Positions 1 through 10,600 of a stretch of 64,000 bases of DNA are shown here, piece after piece. The notes under the pieces are model-generated. The model worked only from the letters and a program-made list of their open reading frames with translations, made no database searches and was not told where the DNA came from. The stretch's first letter is position 1, and each line of letters begins with the position of its first letter. The stretch is from Scytonema tolypothrichoides VB-61278 (lineage in GTDB: Bacteria; Cyanobacteriota; Cyanobacteriia; Cyanobacteriales; Nostocaceae). Position numbers and translations under genes: made by a program. The stretch is taken from NCBI RefSeq assembly GCF_000828085.3, contig NZ_JXCA02000022.1, positions 151,253-215,252 of the forward strand, in the 5' to 3' direction.

Positions 1-1
1 T

Positions 2-1111
<1,110 letters not shown>

Positions 1112-1118
1112 CCTTTTT

Positions 1119-1148
1119 AATCAGTGGTGGTTCAAGCCCCCACTGATT
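1119..1148 (+). terminator. Hairpin after eno, probable terminator
   Basis: AATCAGTGG at 1119-1127 pairs perfectly with CCACTGATT at 1140-1148 around a 12-nt loop, starting 7 nt after the enolase stop and followed by a T-rich stretch (cttaattttt). The 3' arm context CAAGCCCCCACTGATTG recurs near 54492-54508, so this is also a member of a dispersed hairpin family that may serve as a terminator in several places. Confidence 0.55.
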
Positions 1149-1261
1149 GCCTTAATTTTTAAATTTTGTGAATCTTTTTTGGAAGTATTTTTTGTAGGTA
1201 TCCAAAAAACGGTATCATATTATTACAAAAGATTATTATCCTTTATAAGAATAAAAATCAG

Positions 1262-1426
1262 ATGAAAAGCATAAAGATTCGGCGGGTTTGTCTGGCGATG
1301 GGCTTGTCGGCTGTTGTCGGCGCTTTGGGGGCGGATTTGTCGGCGGCGAGGGCGAGTTCGAGTAGGAGCGAGATTCATCAACCCCCGGGGCGGATTTGGG
1401 GATGCCGTATGAATGCTTGTATCTAG
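1262..1426 (+). CDS. Candidate small secreted peptide (54 residues), unrecognised
   Basis: An ATG-initiated frame of 54 codons ends with TAG at 1424-1426. Residues 4-9 are basic (IKIRRV), followed by a hydrophobic segment (CLAMGLSAVVGALGADLSA) ending in SAARAS, which resembles a Sec signal peptide with an ALA-like cleavage site. The remaining tail of about 20 residues contains two cysteines close to the C terminus (WGCRMNACI). The block is strikingly GC-rich with G/C-ending codons (CGG, GCG, TCG), unlike the AT-rich bases on both sides. No clear Shine-Dalgarno sequence precedes the ATG. It could be a real short exported peptide, a piece of transferred DNA, or chance coding in a GC-rich repeat. 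I do not recognise it. Confidence 0.3.
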   Translation: MKSIKIRRVCLAMGLSAVVGALGADLSAARASSSRSEIHQPPGRIWGCRMNACI

Positions 1427-1533
1427 GATAGAGTGCTACAGCACTTTCTTTTATAGCTCATTAATCTAACTTCCGTCAAATGCTGTATTAGCTTGGATAA
1501 ACTTATCTACCACAAATGCCACGCCCTGACGGG

Positions 1534-1577
1534 AAGTCAAAAGTCAAAAGTAAGGATATTCTTTTGATTTTTGACTT
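1534..1577. repeat. Inverted short-tandem-repeat (AGTCAAA type)
   Basis: Tandem heptamers AAGTCAAAAGTCAAAAG at 1534-1550 face an imperfect inverted copy CTTTTGATTTTTGACTT at 1561-1577. Such short tandemly repeated heptamers are common between genes in heterocystous cyanobacteria. The rest of 1427-1662 shows no coding signal. Confidence 0.6.
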
Positions 1578-1662
1578 GTTTTGTGTTGGTTTGACTTTTG
1601 GTTTATGTCGTTGACAAAAGCCTCGGTACTTTTTGTGGCATCAAATAGTACTCAATCGCACT

Positions 1663-2337
1663 TTATAATTTCGGTTGTGCGGCTTGCCTTACAACTTGTT
1701 CATCCAGCAATAGCGCTTGAGCTATCTGTTCAATACTCAAACCCAAAGCCAATAACTGAGGTATGGTTTCGAGCTTACCTTCTTCTTTACCTTCAGCAAA
1801 AACTTCTTGATAAAATCTAGTTTGCTTCAACTCGCCTAATCCGAACATTTTTTCCATCTCCTCCCGGCTCAAGCTGGGCAATTTGTAGATTAATATCTTT
1901 TCTATCAATTCTATAATTTCTCGTTGTTGGGCTGCATCTATAATTTGTTTTCGGGCGCTGTTGACTATCTCTATAGCTTTTGTTGTCGCTGTTGATTCTG
2001 GTTCGATAATTAATTTGACTGTCTCAATTGGGATTGATGATGGCGCACTTGAAGTTAATTCGTCAAGATAGATGCGAGTTACTCGTGGTGATGAGGGTAA
2101 TTCTGTATATCTTTTGGTATCTCCAGTGTCAACCTTGCGATTGGGGAAGATGACAACACCACACCAAGTATTGGTTAATTCTGTTTTATCAAGATAGTTA
2201 AAGATTTCCGTGAACAAACGTGAGTAAAATCTTTTATCTGGTTGAAATTGTACCTCAGCAAAATAAATGGGTAGTTCTTCAGTCTTGGGTAGAAATACGC
2301 TATCAATAGTTTGGTTTTTTCGCGCCGATCTAGTTAA
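1663..2337 (-). pseudogene. Remnant of Rpn/DUF2887-type PD-(D/E)XK nuclease (putative transposase), N terminus missing
   Basis: The family consists of recombination-promoting nuclease-like proteins (PD-(D/E)XK fold) that are very numerous in cyanobacteria and often degenerate. Homology starts immediately after an in-frame TAG at 2338-2340 with residues reading DSVFLPKTEELPIYFAEVQFQPDKRFYSR and on into LFTEIFNYLDKTELT (quoted here as overlapping short segments: DSVFLPKTEELP, IYFAEVQFQPDKRF, RLFTEIFNYLDKT). The nuclease core E-x-Q in AEVQFQ is upstream of the first possible start, a TTG at 2217, so any translated product would lack it. About 50-60 N-terminal residues are absent. The C-terminal tail EGKEEGKLETIPQLL and GLSIEQIAQALLL is typical of the family and intact. 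It lies directly downstream of a decaying Uma2 gene on the same strand. I judge it non-functional. Confidence 0.75.
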
Positions 2338-2381
2338 CTAAACACAACTTGTAAATCTAAAACAAACCCAGGTAAAACATT

Positions 2382-2912
2382 TTATCCTGATAAAGTTGTT
2401 GGATTATCCAACACTTCCACTGGCTGTAAGGCCCGATAAATTTCTACTTTTTTATTTTTTGTATCAATTAACCAACCCAGACGCAATCCATTATCAATGT
2501 ATTCTTGCATTTTTTTGCGTAGCGGTTCCATGTTGTCACTTATGTAAGGTAATTCAATTGCAAAATCTGGACAAAGTGGTGGAAAGGAGTCTTGTTCTTC
2601 TAGTTTTAATGTATCCCATCTGGCTTGAGTCACCCAAGGTGCATCGGGAGAACGTTCTGCACCATTGGGAAGTCGAAAAGCAGTTGAGGAATTAAAAGCA
2701 ATACCACGTTTAGATTGGCGATTCCAAAACCAAAGTTGTCCTTCAATATCTATATTGCGCTTACCTGTATTTCCTCCCGTAGGGGGCATGATAATTAATT
2801 CTCCTGTGGCAGTTCGTTCTAGCTGTACGTCTCGGTTAGCAGCAGCGAGGAGTATGAATTGCTCTTCGGAGACTTTCAGATTTGCGGGGATATTGAGAGG
2901 CAAGTTGCTCAT
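2382..2912 (-). CDS. Uma2 family (DUF820) endonuclease-like protein, C terminus cut by a nonsense codon
   Basis: Uma2 proteins have a restriction-endonuclease-like PD-(D/E)XK fold and are expanded in cyanobacteria; their function is mostly unknown. Seen here are the family marks ELIIMPPTGG, RSPDAPWV, PDFAIELPYISDNMEPLRKK (slightly altered from the usual IELRSPSD) and NGLRLGWLIDTKNKKVEIYR. I chose the ATG at 2910-2912 (MSNLPLNIPANLKV) over an upstream TTG at 2918. The TAA at 2382-2384 is followed in the same frame by NVLPGFVLDLQVVFS and a second stop at 2334-2336. That tail is the normal Uma2 ending (…SGENVLPGF…), so a single GAA-to-TAA change would explain the loss of about 16 residues. The core is intact, so residual function is possible. 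The gene sits beside a truncated nuclease remnant. Confidence 0.8.
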   Translation of the reverse strand: MSNLPLNIPANLKVSEEQFILLAAANRDVQLERTATGELIIMPPTGGNTGKRNIDIEGQLWFWNRQSKRGIAFNSSTAFRLPNGAERSPDAPWVTQARWDTLKLEEQDSFPPLCPDFAIELPYISDNMEPLRKKMQEYIDNGLRLGWLIDTKNKKVEIYRALQPVEVLDNPTTLSG

Positions 2913-3072
2913 AGACAATTAAACATTAAAAATGTCCATAATATATATTGTCTTGGATGACTCCTGGTGCGAGACGCACTCGCGCTCAAAACCTGACCCT
3001 GCCCTGTCGGGTATCCCTCACGCGCTTGTGCTACAACGGGGGCTTAGGGGTCCCCACGATGCAAAAAGCAAG

Positions 3073-3113
3073 GGTGAGGTGAAAAACGCAAGATGTGTGT
3101 ACACCGTAGTTTG
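3073..3113 (+). repeat. Dispersed repeat ending in TGTGTACACCGTAG
   Basis: AGGGTGAGGTGAAAA followed by a short variable stretch and TGTGTACACCGTAG (3096-3109) closely matches 22358-22395; further copies of the 14-mer lie at 22028-22041 (inverted), 22300-22313 and 22380-22393. The core GTGTACAC is palindromic. The surrounding 2913-3128 interval is a GC-rich intergenic repeat with no supported gene. Confidence 0.6.
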
Positions 3114-3128
3114 TCCCCTCGTCCCGAA

Positions 3129-4187
3129 TTACGGATAAAACCCCAACTTCGGCAACCCCAGTGTTTCATCCCAGCCCATGATGATATTGAGACACTGGAT
3201 AGCTTGACCTGCTTGTCCTTTAATTAGATTATCAATTGCTGACATAACAATCACACGTCGAGTACGTGGGTCAACTTCTATACCTATGTAACATAGGTTA
3301 CTGCCGCTAGCCCATTTTGTTTGGGGATAAACGCCTGGATCACAGACTTTCACCCAAAGAGAGTTACGGTAGAAGGCTCTGTAAATTGTAATTAAATCAT
3401 CTCGCACTAAACCTGGGTCTCGCAATGTAGCATACACCGTTGCTAAGATGCCGCGCACCATAGGAACAAGGTGTGGTGTAAATTGGATGGTGACTTCGTG
3501 TCCTGCTAAATCACTACAAATCTGCTCGATTTCTGGGGTGTGATGGTGACGGACGACGTTGTAAGCGGCAAAGGAGTTATCTGCCTCAGCAAGCAACATA
3601 TTGACTTTTGCTTGACGCCCACTGCCAGAAGTGCCTGACTTGGCATCAATAATAGCTGTTTCTGGTACGATTAGCCCTTGCTTGAGAAGTGGTGAAAGTG
3701 CCAAGAGACTAGCGGTGGGATAGCAACCAGGACAGGCAATCAGTTGTGCTTCGCTAATGCGATCGCGATACAATTCTGGTAATCCATAAACTGCTGTGGC
3801 TGCTGTTGCAAGATCTGTTCTCTGGGCACCATACCAATTTGTATAAGTTGCCAAATCCCTAAAGCGATAGTCTGCACTCAAATCCAGTACTATCAATCCT
3901 TTGTCCAACAATTGTGGAGCGATTTTGTAAGCCAAACCATTTGGTAGAGCCAGAAACACTACCTCACAACGCTCTCGCATAGTTTCTGGTTCTACAGGCT
4001 CTATCGGTTGGTTAACTATGTGAGCTAAATGTGGGTAGAGATCCGCAAACGATTTTCCTGCGTTATTATCCCCACCTAAGTAAACGAGTTCAACTTCTGG
4101 ATGATCCATCAGTAGTCGCACTAACTGTACTCCGCCGTAATCTGACGCGCCAACAATCCCAACTTTTACGCGTCTAGAATTGCCCAT
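3129..4187 (-). CDS. argC: N-acetyl-gamma-glutamyl-phosphate reductase
   Basis: ArgC reduces N-acetylglutamyl-5-phosphate to N-acetylglutamate semialdehyde with NADPH, the third step of arginine synthesis, in the cytosol. The 352-residue product has the usual family length. The N-terminal Rossmann motif reads [18 protein letters not shown] (residues 9-26), and the catalytic cysteine is Cys155 in ACPGCYPTA. The histidine-containing segment [11 protein letters not shown] and the [10 protein letters not shown] loop are also present. The start is ATG at 4185-4187. It is transcribed divergently from ribBA across a 243-nt gap, and no co-transcribed arginine gene is visible. Identification is secure. 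Confidence 0.96.
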   Translation of the reverse strand: MGNSRRVKVGIVGASDYGGVQLVRLLMDHPEVELVYLGGDNNAGKSFADLYPHLAHIVNQPIEPVEPETMRERCEVVFLALPNGLAYKIAPQLLDKGLIVLDLSADYRFRDLATYTNWYGAQRTDLATAATAVYGLPELYRDRISEAQLIACPGCYPTASLLALSPLLKQGLIVPETAIIDAKSGTSGSGRQAKVNMLLAEADNSFAAYNVVRHHHTPEIEQICSDLAGHEVTIQFTPHLVPMVRGILATVYATLRDPGLVRDDLITIYRAFYRNSLWVKVCDPGVYPQTKWASGSNLCYIGIEVDPRTRRVIVMSAIDNLIKGQAGQAIQCLNIIMGWDETLGLPKLGFYP

Positions 4188-4321
4188 AACTCCTAAATCC
4201 TTTTTGAATAGGTCAACCCGTCTTTATCAGAATTTTTCTATTTAAAGACTTATTGCTGTTTAGTTCTTGCTGCACTCAGTTATCATAAAATCCAACGGTA
4301 TCGCCGCAGGCTTTTATCGGT

Positions 4322-4417
4322 ATGTTATCGAATCTTAGCTATGAAATGCTTCTGAAGTATCTAGAAGAGCTACAATCAGAAGATAAGCATTTGTTAAAAA
4401 ATTCTACGGACTTATAG
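4322..4417 (+). other. Very short ORF (31 residues) upstream of ribBA
   Basis: In the 243-nt argC/ribBA divergent gap, an ATG-led frame encodes 31 residues (begins MLSNLSYEMLLKYLEELQ) and stops 13 nt before the ribBA GTG. It could be a leader peptide or a fragment of a lost gene, or chance. No riboswitch-like structure was recognised here. Weak. Confidence 0.15.
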
Positions 4418-4430
4418 CTGGAATTCCTCT

Positions 4431-6113
4431 GTGTCGCAGCTTAACACCACTTCAAACCAAACCTTTGAATTTGATTCGATTGATGCCGCCTTGGCTGACT
4501 TGAAAGCTGGTCACCAGATTGTGGTGGTAGACGATGAAAATCGAGAAAATGAAGGCGATTTGATTTGTGCTGCCCAATTTGCTACTCCTGACATTATTAA
4601 TTTCATGGCAGTAGAGGCCAGGGGGCTGATTTGTCTGGCAATGATGGGCGATCGCCTCGATGAATTAGATTTACCATTGATGGTGACCAACATCACCGAC
4701 ACTAACCAAACGGCTTTCACAGTGAGCATTGACGCGGCACCTCACTTAGGCGTAAGCACTGGCATTTCTGCAGAAGACCGCGCCCGCACAATCCAAGTTG
4801 CTATCAACCCAGGAACAAAACCTGTAGATTTACGCCGTCCCGGTCATATTTTCCCGATTCGCGCAAAGGTTGGAGGCGTACTCAAACGCGCAGGACATAC
4901 CGAAGCTGCTGTTGATTTAGCTCGACTAGCCGGATTATACCCTGCTGGCGTTATTTGTGAAATTCAAAACCCTGACGGTTCGATGGCGCGGCTATCTCAG
5001 TTAGTTGAGTATGCTAAGCATCACAATCTCAAAATTATCAGCATAGCGGACTTAATCAGTTACCGCCTCCAGCACGACCGCCTGATCAAGCGTGAAACTG
5101 TTGCTGATTTACCCACTCAGTTTGGTAATTTTCAAATTTACGCTTACCGTCATACTCTAGATAATACAGAACACGTTGCAGTTGTCAAGGGTAATCCTGC
5201 TGAATTTGGAGATAACCCAGTTATGGTGCGGATGCATTCCGAATGCCTAACTGGAGATGCTTTGGGTTCTTTACGCTGTGACTGTCGGATGCAGTTGCAA
5301 GCAGCACTGAAAATGCTTGAAAATGCAGGGCAAGGTGTCGTTGTTTACCTGCGCCAAGAAGGACGGGGGATTGGGCTGGTTAACAAATTGAAAGCTTACT
5401 CGTTGCAGGATATGGGACTAGATACCGTAGAAGCGAATGAGCGTTTGGGATTCCCCGCCGATTTGCGAGACTATGGTATGGGAGCACAGATGCTCATGGA
5501 TTTGGGAGTCCATAAGATTCGTTTGATTACCAATAATCCCCGTAAAATTGCAGGGTTGAAAGGTTATAAGTTGGAAGTTGTGGATCGCGTGCCGTTATTG
5601 ATTGAGGCAAACGACTACAATTCCTATTACCTGACAACCAAGGCGAAAAAACTGGGTCATATGTTGTTACAGACTTTTCTGTTAACAGTGGCGATCAATT
5701 GGCAAGATGATCCTGAAGCGGTGACGGAACGCTACGAGCGCTTAGAGAAACTGCGACATTTAGCAAAAACTCGTGACTTATTGTTACAGGAGGAAGCACG
5801 TCCGTTGGCGATCGCCCTGTTTGATAAGCCATCCTTAATTGTGCACTTAGGTTTTGACCAAGCAAACGTTGCAACACATGATTGGTATCAGCACAAAGGT
5901 CATCCCTATGCGCAAGCAGTCAGCCAAATTTTGGATGAACTCGTGGCTTTGCCTTACATCCAAAAGCTAGAATTCTTGATTTCGCCTGGTGTTGATCCTC
6001 TGACAAACTTACAAGTGCAATTGGATCGGCAGACGTTCCCTGTAGGGACATTACCTTCGTCTATTTGTTGTGAGCAGTTAGGGACTCAGAAGATTTATAG
6101 TTTTAGTCGCTAG
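4431..6113 (+). CDS. ribBA: Bifunctional 3,4-dihydroxy-2-butanone-4-phosphate synthase / GTP cyclohydrolase II
   Basis: This protein supplies both precursors of riboflavin: the N-terminal RibB domain makes 3,4-dihydroxy-2-butanone 4-phosphate from ribulose 5-phosphate, and the RibA domain opens GTP. Residues 1 to about 205 form RibB, with the acidic DDENRENEGDL metal/substrate loop and RPGHIFPIRAKVGGVLKRAG followed by HTEAAVDLARLAGL. Residues about 210-400 form RibA, with zinc ligands Cys272, Cys283 and Cys285 in HSECLTGDALGSLRCDC, and LRQEGRGIGLVNKLKAY. The C-terminal 150 or so residues are an extension seen in cyanobacterial RibBA proteins; I cannot assign it an activity. The start is GTG at 4431, in frame with good RibB homology (FEFDSIDAALADLKAG). 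No FMN riboswitch was recognised upstream. Confidence 0.96.
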   Translation: MSQLNTTSNQTFEFDSIDAALADLKAGHQIVVVDDENRENEGDLICAAQFATPDIINFMAVEARGLICLAMMGDRLDELDLPLMVTNITDTNQTAFTVSIDAAPHLGVSTGISAEDRARTIQVAINPGTKPVDLRRPGHIFPIRAKVGGVLKRAGHTEAAVDLARLAGLYPAGVICEIQNPDGSMARLSQLVEYAKHHNLKIISIADLISYRLQHDRLIKRETVADLPTQFGNFQIYAYRHTLDNTEHVAVVKGNPAEFGDNPVMVRMHSECLTGDALGSLRCDCRMQLQAALKMLENAGQGVVVYLRQEGRGIGLVNKLKAYSLQDMGLDTVEANERLGFPADLRDYGMGAQMLMDLGVHKIRLITNNPRKIAGLKGYKLEVVDRVPLLIEANDYNSYYLTTKAKKLGHMLLQTFLLTVAINWQDDPEAVTERYERLEKLRHLAKTRDLLLQEEARPLAIALFDKPSLIVHLGFDQANVATHDWYQHKGHPYAQAVSQILDELVALPYIQKLEFLISPGVDPLTNLQVQLDRQTFPVGTLPSSICCEQLGTQKIYSFSR

Positions 6114-6202
6114 ATTAACCTTTAGCCACCATACAAAATATGGCATTTGCCAGACCTAGTGTCTTAAAGACTCATATTTGATTTTTGAAGTGTACGTAGT
6201 AG

Positions 6203-6231
6203 GGTGCGTTATGCCTGGTGGCTAACGCACC
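6203..6231. repeat. Hairpin repeat GGTGCGTTA...TAACGCACC
   Basis: GGTGCGTTA (6203-6211) and TAACGCACC (6223-6231) form a perfect 9-bp stem; a further GGTGCGTTATGCA copy follows at about 6245, and an AGGGTGCGTTAACC copy lies near 21921. This is a dispersed element in the non-coding 6114-6468 interval, which otherwise shows only the palindrome at 6336-6365. Confidence 0.6.
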
Positions 6232-6335
6232 ATCACAAGGCTTTGGTGCGTTATGCACTCTAATACACTCTACAAACACTTAAATTTTTTCACCAAATCA
6301 AATCGGATTCCCATATGTCATTATTATTGATGGTT

Positions 6336-6365
6336 TGTAGAGACGTTGCATGCAACGTCTCTACA
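6336..6365. repeat. Perfect 30-nt palindrome TGTAGAGACGTTGCA / TGCAACGTCTCTACA
   Basis: TGTAGAGACGTTGCA at 6336-6350 is followed with no spacer by its exact reverse complement at 6351-6365. It lies 100 nt beyond the DUF928 stop, between two converging genes (ribBA and DUF928). It could act as a bidirectional terminator or be a dispersed cyanobacterial repeat. Confidence 0.75.
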
Positions 6366-6468
6366 AGATTTCTGTAATTTTAAAAACGCTCATAATTAAT
6401 GCGATAGACCACTAAGTTGGGTAGTCAGGCATTTTTTGCTGCAAGGTAAGCGAGCGCCCCAACGACAT

Positions 6469-7206
6469 CTATTGAAGTTGTGGTGCTTCCTGTCCTTGAA
6501 GCAAGGGGGCATTCACCACATCAGCTTTTAATTCTGCACCTTGTAACAACCCTTCCCAATCAGCTTTTAATTCTGCATCATTGGGACGAGAGTAACGCAA
6601 ACCAGCCAACTTGGCAACGCTATCTTGCCAAATTCCTGCTTGTGCATAAACATTGACAACCTGTTGCGGACTGGCATTTTTTAGCTGCGTTGTCAATCCA
6701 GGTTCCGCTTGAATGCGTTTAATTCCTCCATGCACGAAGTGATCACGAGAACGTGCTTTAGAATCACAAATAATTGAGAAAGACCAATGATAGTTTTTAC
6801 CGACTTCTAGTGAGGCGTTAGTCAGGGGAATACTGACAACTCCAGCTTTACTACTCGGTTTATAGTACTGCTTGGTAACAATGTTCTTTTCATCTGCGGT
6901 TAGTACAACCAGTTCTAATTGTGCTTGCGCAGAAGTTTTAGGAACATAGAATAGTAGTACAGGGTTTGCGGCTGTTGTTAATCCTATGTTAGATTGAGGT
7001 ACTATAGCAGTTAAAGGCTTGTTATCTAGTAAGCATTGCTCCAGTTTCCGTGAGGCACCCGCTACACGCCTACCAGGTACTCCTAAAGCGGCTGGAGCTT
7101 TGAATGTTATCCGAGCCTCTGCAGGAATTAAAGGAATGAGGAAAGAAAAGCCTATTATGGCAGCCAAGGGGACTGTCATAAATGTGTATGGCAAAAAGGT
7201 CTTCAT
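6469..7206 (-). CDS. DUF928 family secreted protein
   Basis: The protein has a signal peptide (MKTFLPYTFMTVPLAAIIGF, cleavage probably after PAEA) and a DUF928 region from about residue 40 to 220: PGRRVAGASR, ALVP-like TAIVPQSNIGLTTAANPVL, LLFYVPKTSAQ, and YHWSFSIICD. DUF928 proteins are found almost only in cyanobacteria; their function is unknown, and they commonly lie near CHAT, CHASE2 and two-partner secretion genes, as here. Near the C terminus a short duplication repeats the AELKADW/AELKADV segment. It is transcribed divergently from the polyferredoxin-FHA gene across 414 nt. ATG at 7204-7206. Family assignment is good; role unknown. Confidence 0.8.
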   Translation of the reverse strand: MKTFLPYTFMTVPLAAIIGFSFLIPLIPAEARITFKAPAALGVPGRRVAGASRKLEQCLLDNKPLTAIVPQSNIGLTTAANPVLLFYVPKTSAQAQLELVVLTADEKNIVTKQYYKPSSKAGVVSIPLTNASLEVGKNYHWSFSIICDSKARSRDHFVHGGIKRIQAEPGLTTQLKNASPQQVVNVYAQAGIWQDSVAKLAGLRYSRPNDAELKADWEGLLQGAELKADVVNAPLLQGQEAPQLQ

Positions 7207-7620
7207 AAGAATAACTCGCTATGGTGAAAACCTTGGTGGTAGATGCATCTAACAAAGCTTTTCCCACCATACTGTGTTTCGCTAACAATATTGTAGAGGT
7301 AATCTTTTGAAAATATGCACCTTATCTTTTTATTCTGATATATCTCAAAGTTAATATTGCTTGCTTCTATTGGGTTGTAGCAACGATTTGTAAAAATCCA
7401 GAATGATTCATAAATAACTATTAAAAATTTTATACTATTGTGTCTTAGAACTTGACACGAATACAGTACACCGGTTCATCCATCATAATATCTACAATAT
7501 CAAATTTTCACACGTAAAGCCCTCTCTCAACAAATGTGTACCAGACAACATTGGCGCATGCGAATGGGGAATTTTTGATGGGTGATCAGTACCAACGATT
7601 ACTAAATACAAGCCAAAACA
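7207..7620. other. Divergent promoter region between DUF928 and the polyferredoxin gene
   Basis: This 414-nt AT-rich interval has no supported gene or strong hairpin. It must hold the promoters for both flanking genes, but I could not pick a convincing -35/-10 pair. Confidence 0.4.
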
Positions 7621-10600
7621 ATGATTAGTCAAGTTTCAGAAACAAAGATGCACTTCATCAGGTGGCTGCTTGCAATCGGCTGGCTGATGTTAATTTTCTC
7701 TTTATTCTACGCCCCAATCTCACCTTGGTTTACAAGTTCTATTCATCTTGATTTCAACAACTACCCAGATGCATCAACCTGTCTGAAAGTTCAAGGCGTG
7801 TGTCTAACAGAACAGCCCTATAGTGTAGGTGCACGCATTTTTTGGACAATCGTTATCCCGAGTGCAATTGTGATTTTGCTAGTGTTCGGTCATGAATTTT
7901 GGCGGCGGATTTGTCCATTATATTTCTTCTCTCAAATTCCACGGGCGCTAGGAATCCAACGCAAGCGTAAAACGGTTTCCCCAGAAACAGGTAGTGTTCG
8001 TTCTGAATTGGCAGGTATAGAAAAAGAGTCTTGGCTTGGTCGAAATTACTTACTCCTGCAATTTGGTTTGTTGTATTTGGGGTTGAATATCCGTATTTTG
8101 TTTGTGAATGGCGATCGCATAGCAATGGGCTTTTTCCTGCTATTTACCATCGCCTCAGCCATGACTGTAGGTTTTCTTTACAAGGGAAAAAGCTGGTGTC
8201 AGTACTTTTGCCCAATGGCACCTGTACAAATGTTTTTTACAGGACGACGGGGCTTGCTGGGGAGTGAAGCCCACCTTCAACCGCCACAAAGCATCACCCA
8301 GTCTACGTGTAGAACTGTCGATAGTTCAGGTAACGAAAAGAGTGCCTGTGTGAGTTGTCAATCTCCTTGTATCGACATTGACGCAGAGCGTTCTTACTGG
8401 GAGGGAATTACCAGACCAGATCAGAAGCTAGTATTTTACGGTTACTTCGGTTTGATGTTGGGATACTACGTCTTCTTTTACTTATACTCTGGTAATTGGG
8501 AATACTATTTTTCTGGTGGATGGCTTTATGACCAAAATCCGTTACGCACACTGTTCAACCCAGGATTTTACATCTTTGGTCGCCCAATTCCTATTCCCAA
8601 AATCATAGCAGCTCCTTTGACCCTTGCTGTTTTTTGCGCTGCGAGCTATTTAGTAGGGGAATTTTTAGAAAAAGCGTATAGAACTTATCTGAAAAAGAAA
8701 AACAAATACCATGATGAAGAACAAGTCCTGCACGTCTGTTTTGTCTTGTGTACTTTTATAGCCTTTAATGTCTTTTTTATCTTTGGCATTCGCCCCATTT
8801 TTCGTCCACTGCCAGATTGGGCTATCATCGTGCTCAATATTCTCAGCGTGCTTGTCAGTAGCTTATGGCTGGAGCGTAGTTTGAGTGGTAGCAAACAGCG
8901 TTATGCTCGTGAAAGTCTGGCAAATAATTTGCGCCGACAGTTGAACAAACTAGCAGTAGACTGGTCTAAGTTGCTTGATGGACGTTCATTACAAGATTTG
9001 ATTCCAGATGAAGTGTACGTATTGGCGAAAGTCCTGCCTGGTTTTAGGCGTGTAGATCAAGTACGAGTTTACCAAGGAGTTTTACGTGATGCCCTGGAAG
9101 AGGGGAATATGAGTTATGCACAGAGTTTACATGCTCTTAAAGATTTGCGAAACCAATTGAACATCACTGATGAGGATCATTACTCTGTTTTAGCAGAACT
9201 TAACGTAGAAGATCCAACCTTACTCACGCCGCAAAAGCAACCTAGTCGTGAAAATAAATTGCGTATTGAGAGTTATCGGCGTGCGTTAGAAATGCTTATC
9301 CAAAAACAGTCACAAAGAGGGATATCTCCGCCAGACGCAATTGATCGCAAGCAAAAGCAAATCCAGACGTTGAGACAGGAGTATGCCATTAATGTAGATG
9401 AGCACGAACAAGTCTTGGCCCAGATGTTGAATCAAAAAGGTGTACTGCTGCGCACAGCAGAAACACTTTTGGCTCAATTGCAAGAATTGGCAGTACGGGA
9501 TCAGATACTCTACAACTCAGTGCCCAATCGCCAAGCACCTGTTTATGTTTTGCTAAGAAAAGCAGTGCAAGAGAAGAAAAAACTCATTGCCACTCAGTTA
9601 CTTCGCATTTTAGAATTTTTAAAACAATCTCCTGAAGCTCTCAACATTGCTCGTTCAACAGGCGTACTAGCGGCAAATGTGATTGTAGAAATTTTGGAAT
9701 CTAACGATGAGCACTTAAGCTGGCGCAAGCGTTTAAATCCAAGAGTCCTGACTTCATTACAACAACAAGATCAACTCAGTCCCTTGGTGCAAATATCAAC
9801 ACAACTTGACGTTGGCGCTAGCACTGCTAACGAGTCACAAGCAAAACGCTATTCTCTGGATGTTACCAATCAATCAACGAATACACGTGTACCTCGTTCA
9901 AAAGCAATTGATCAAATCTTGCTTGAACTCCTACAGGACTTAGACCCGTTGGTGCAAGCCGCCAGTCTTTATGCTCTGGATCAGCATAATACTCCTGTTG
10001 CGATGCAGCAAGCTCGTCAAATACTGCATTCCAAGGAAAATAAAGATTGGCTGGTACAAGAAACCGCCCAAATCATTCTTGGTCAGAATCAGCAACGCAA
10101 GCAACCTGCTGATGTACCAACTTTGATTGCTCAGATCAAAGAAATGGAACGCACAGAAAGGCGAATTTTTCAACAGCCGACAATTCGAGTCGGACGAGGA
10201 CACGAGAATGATATTGTGATCTTGGATAACCGTGTTTCCCGACAGCACGCTATATTTTATCTAGATCAAACGGGTGTCAGCGTTAAGGATTTGGGAAGCG
10301 GTAATGGTCTGCGTATTGGTAAAGAACATATCCACGACCAGCAAAAGCAACTGAAACAGGGAGATATTATTAGGTTTAGCAGTGAAGATGATTTGTTTCT
10401 CCTGGTACAATGGCAAATGCAACCTCTACAGGGAGATGCGTTAAGCGTAGCTCTGCCGCAGGCAATCGCCCAGTCAACAGGAACCCTAGAAAAGTTGCTA
10501 TGGCTTTATAACAGCAGTTTCTTCCAGGCACCAAAGGCAAATGTCTTGGTTGAACTTGCTCACAATGCAACCGTACGCGAATATCAACCCCAACAGGAAA

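Noticed and set aside
2932..3138. 68-codon plus-strand ORF
   Set aside because: Runs through dispersed repeats and has no homology or ribosome-binding site.
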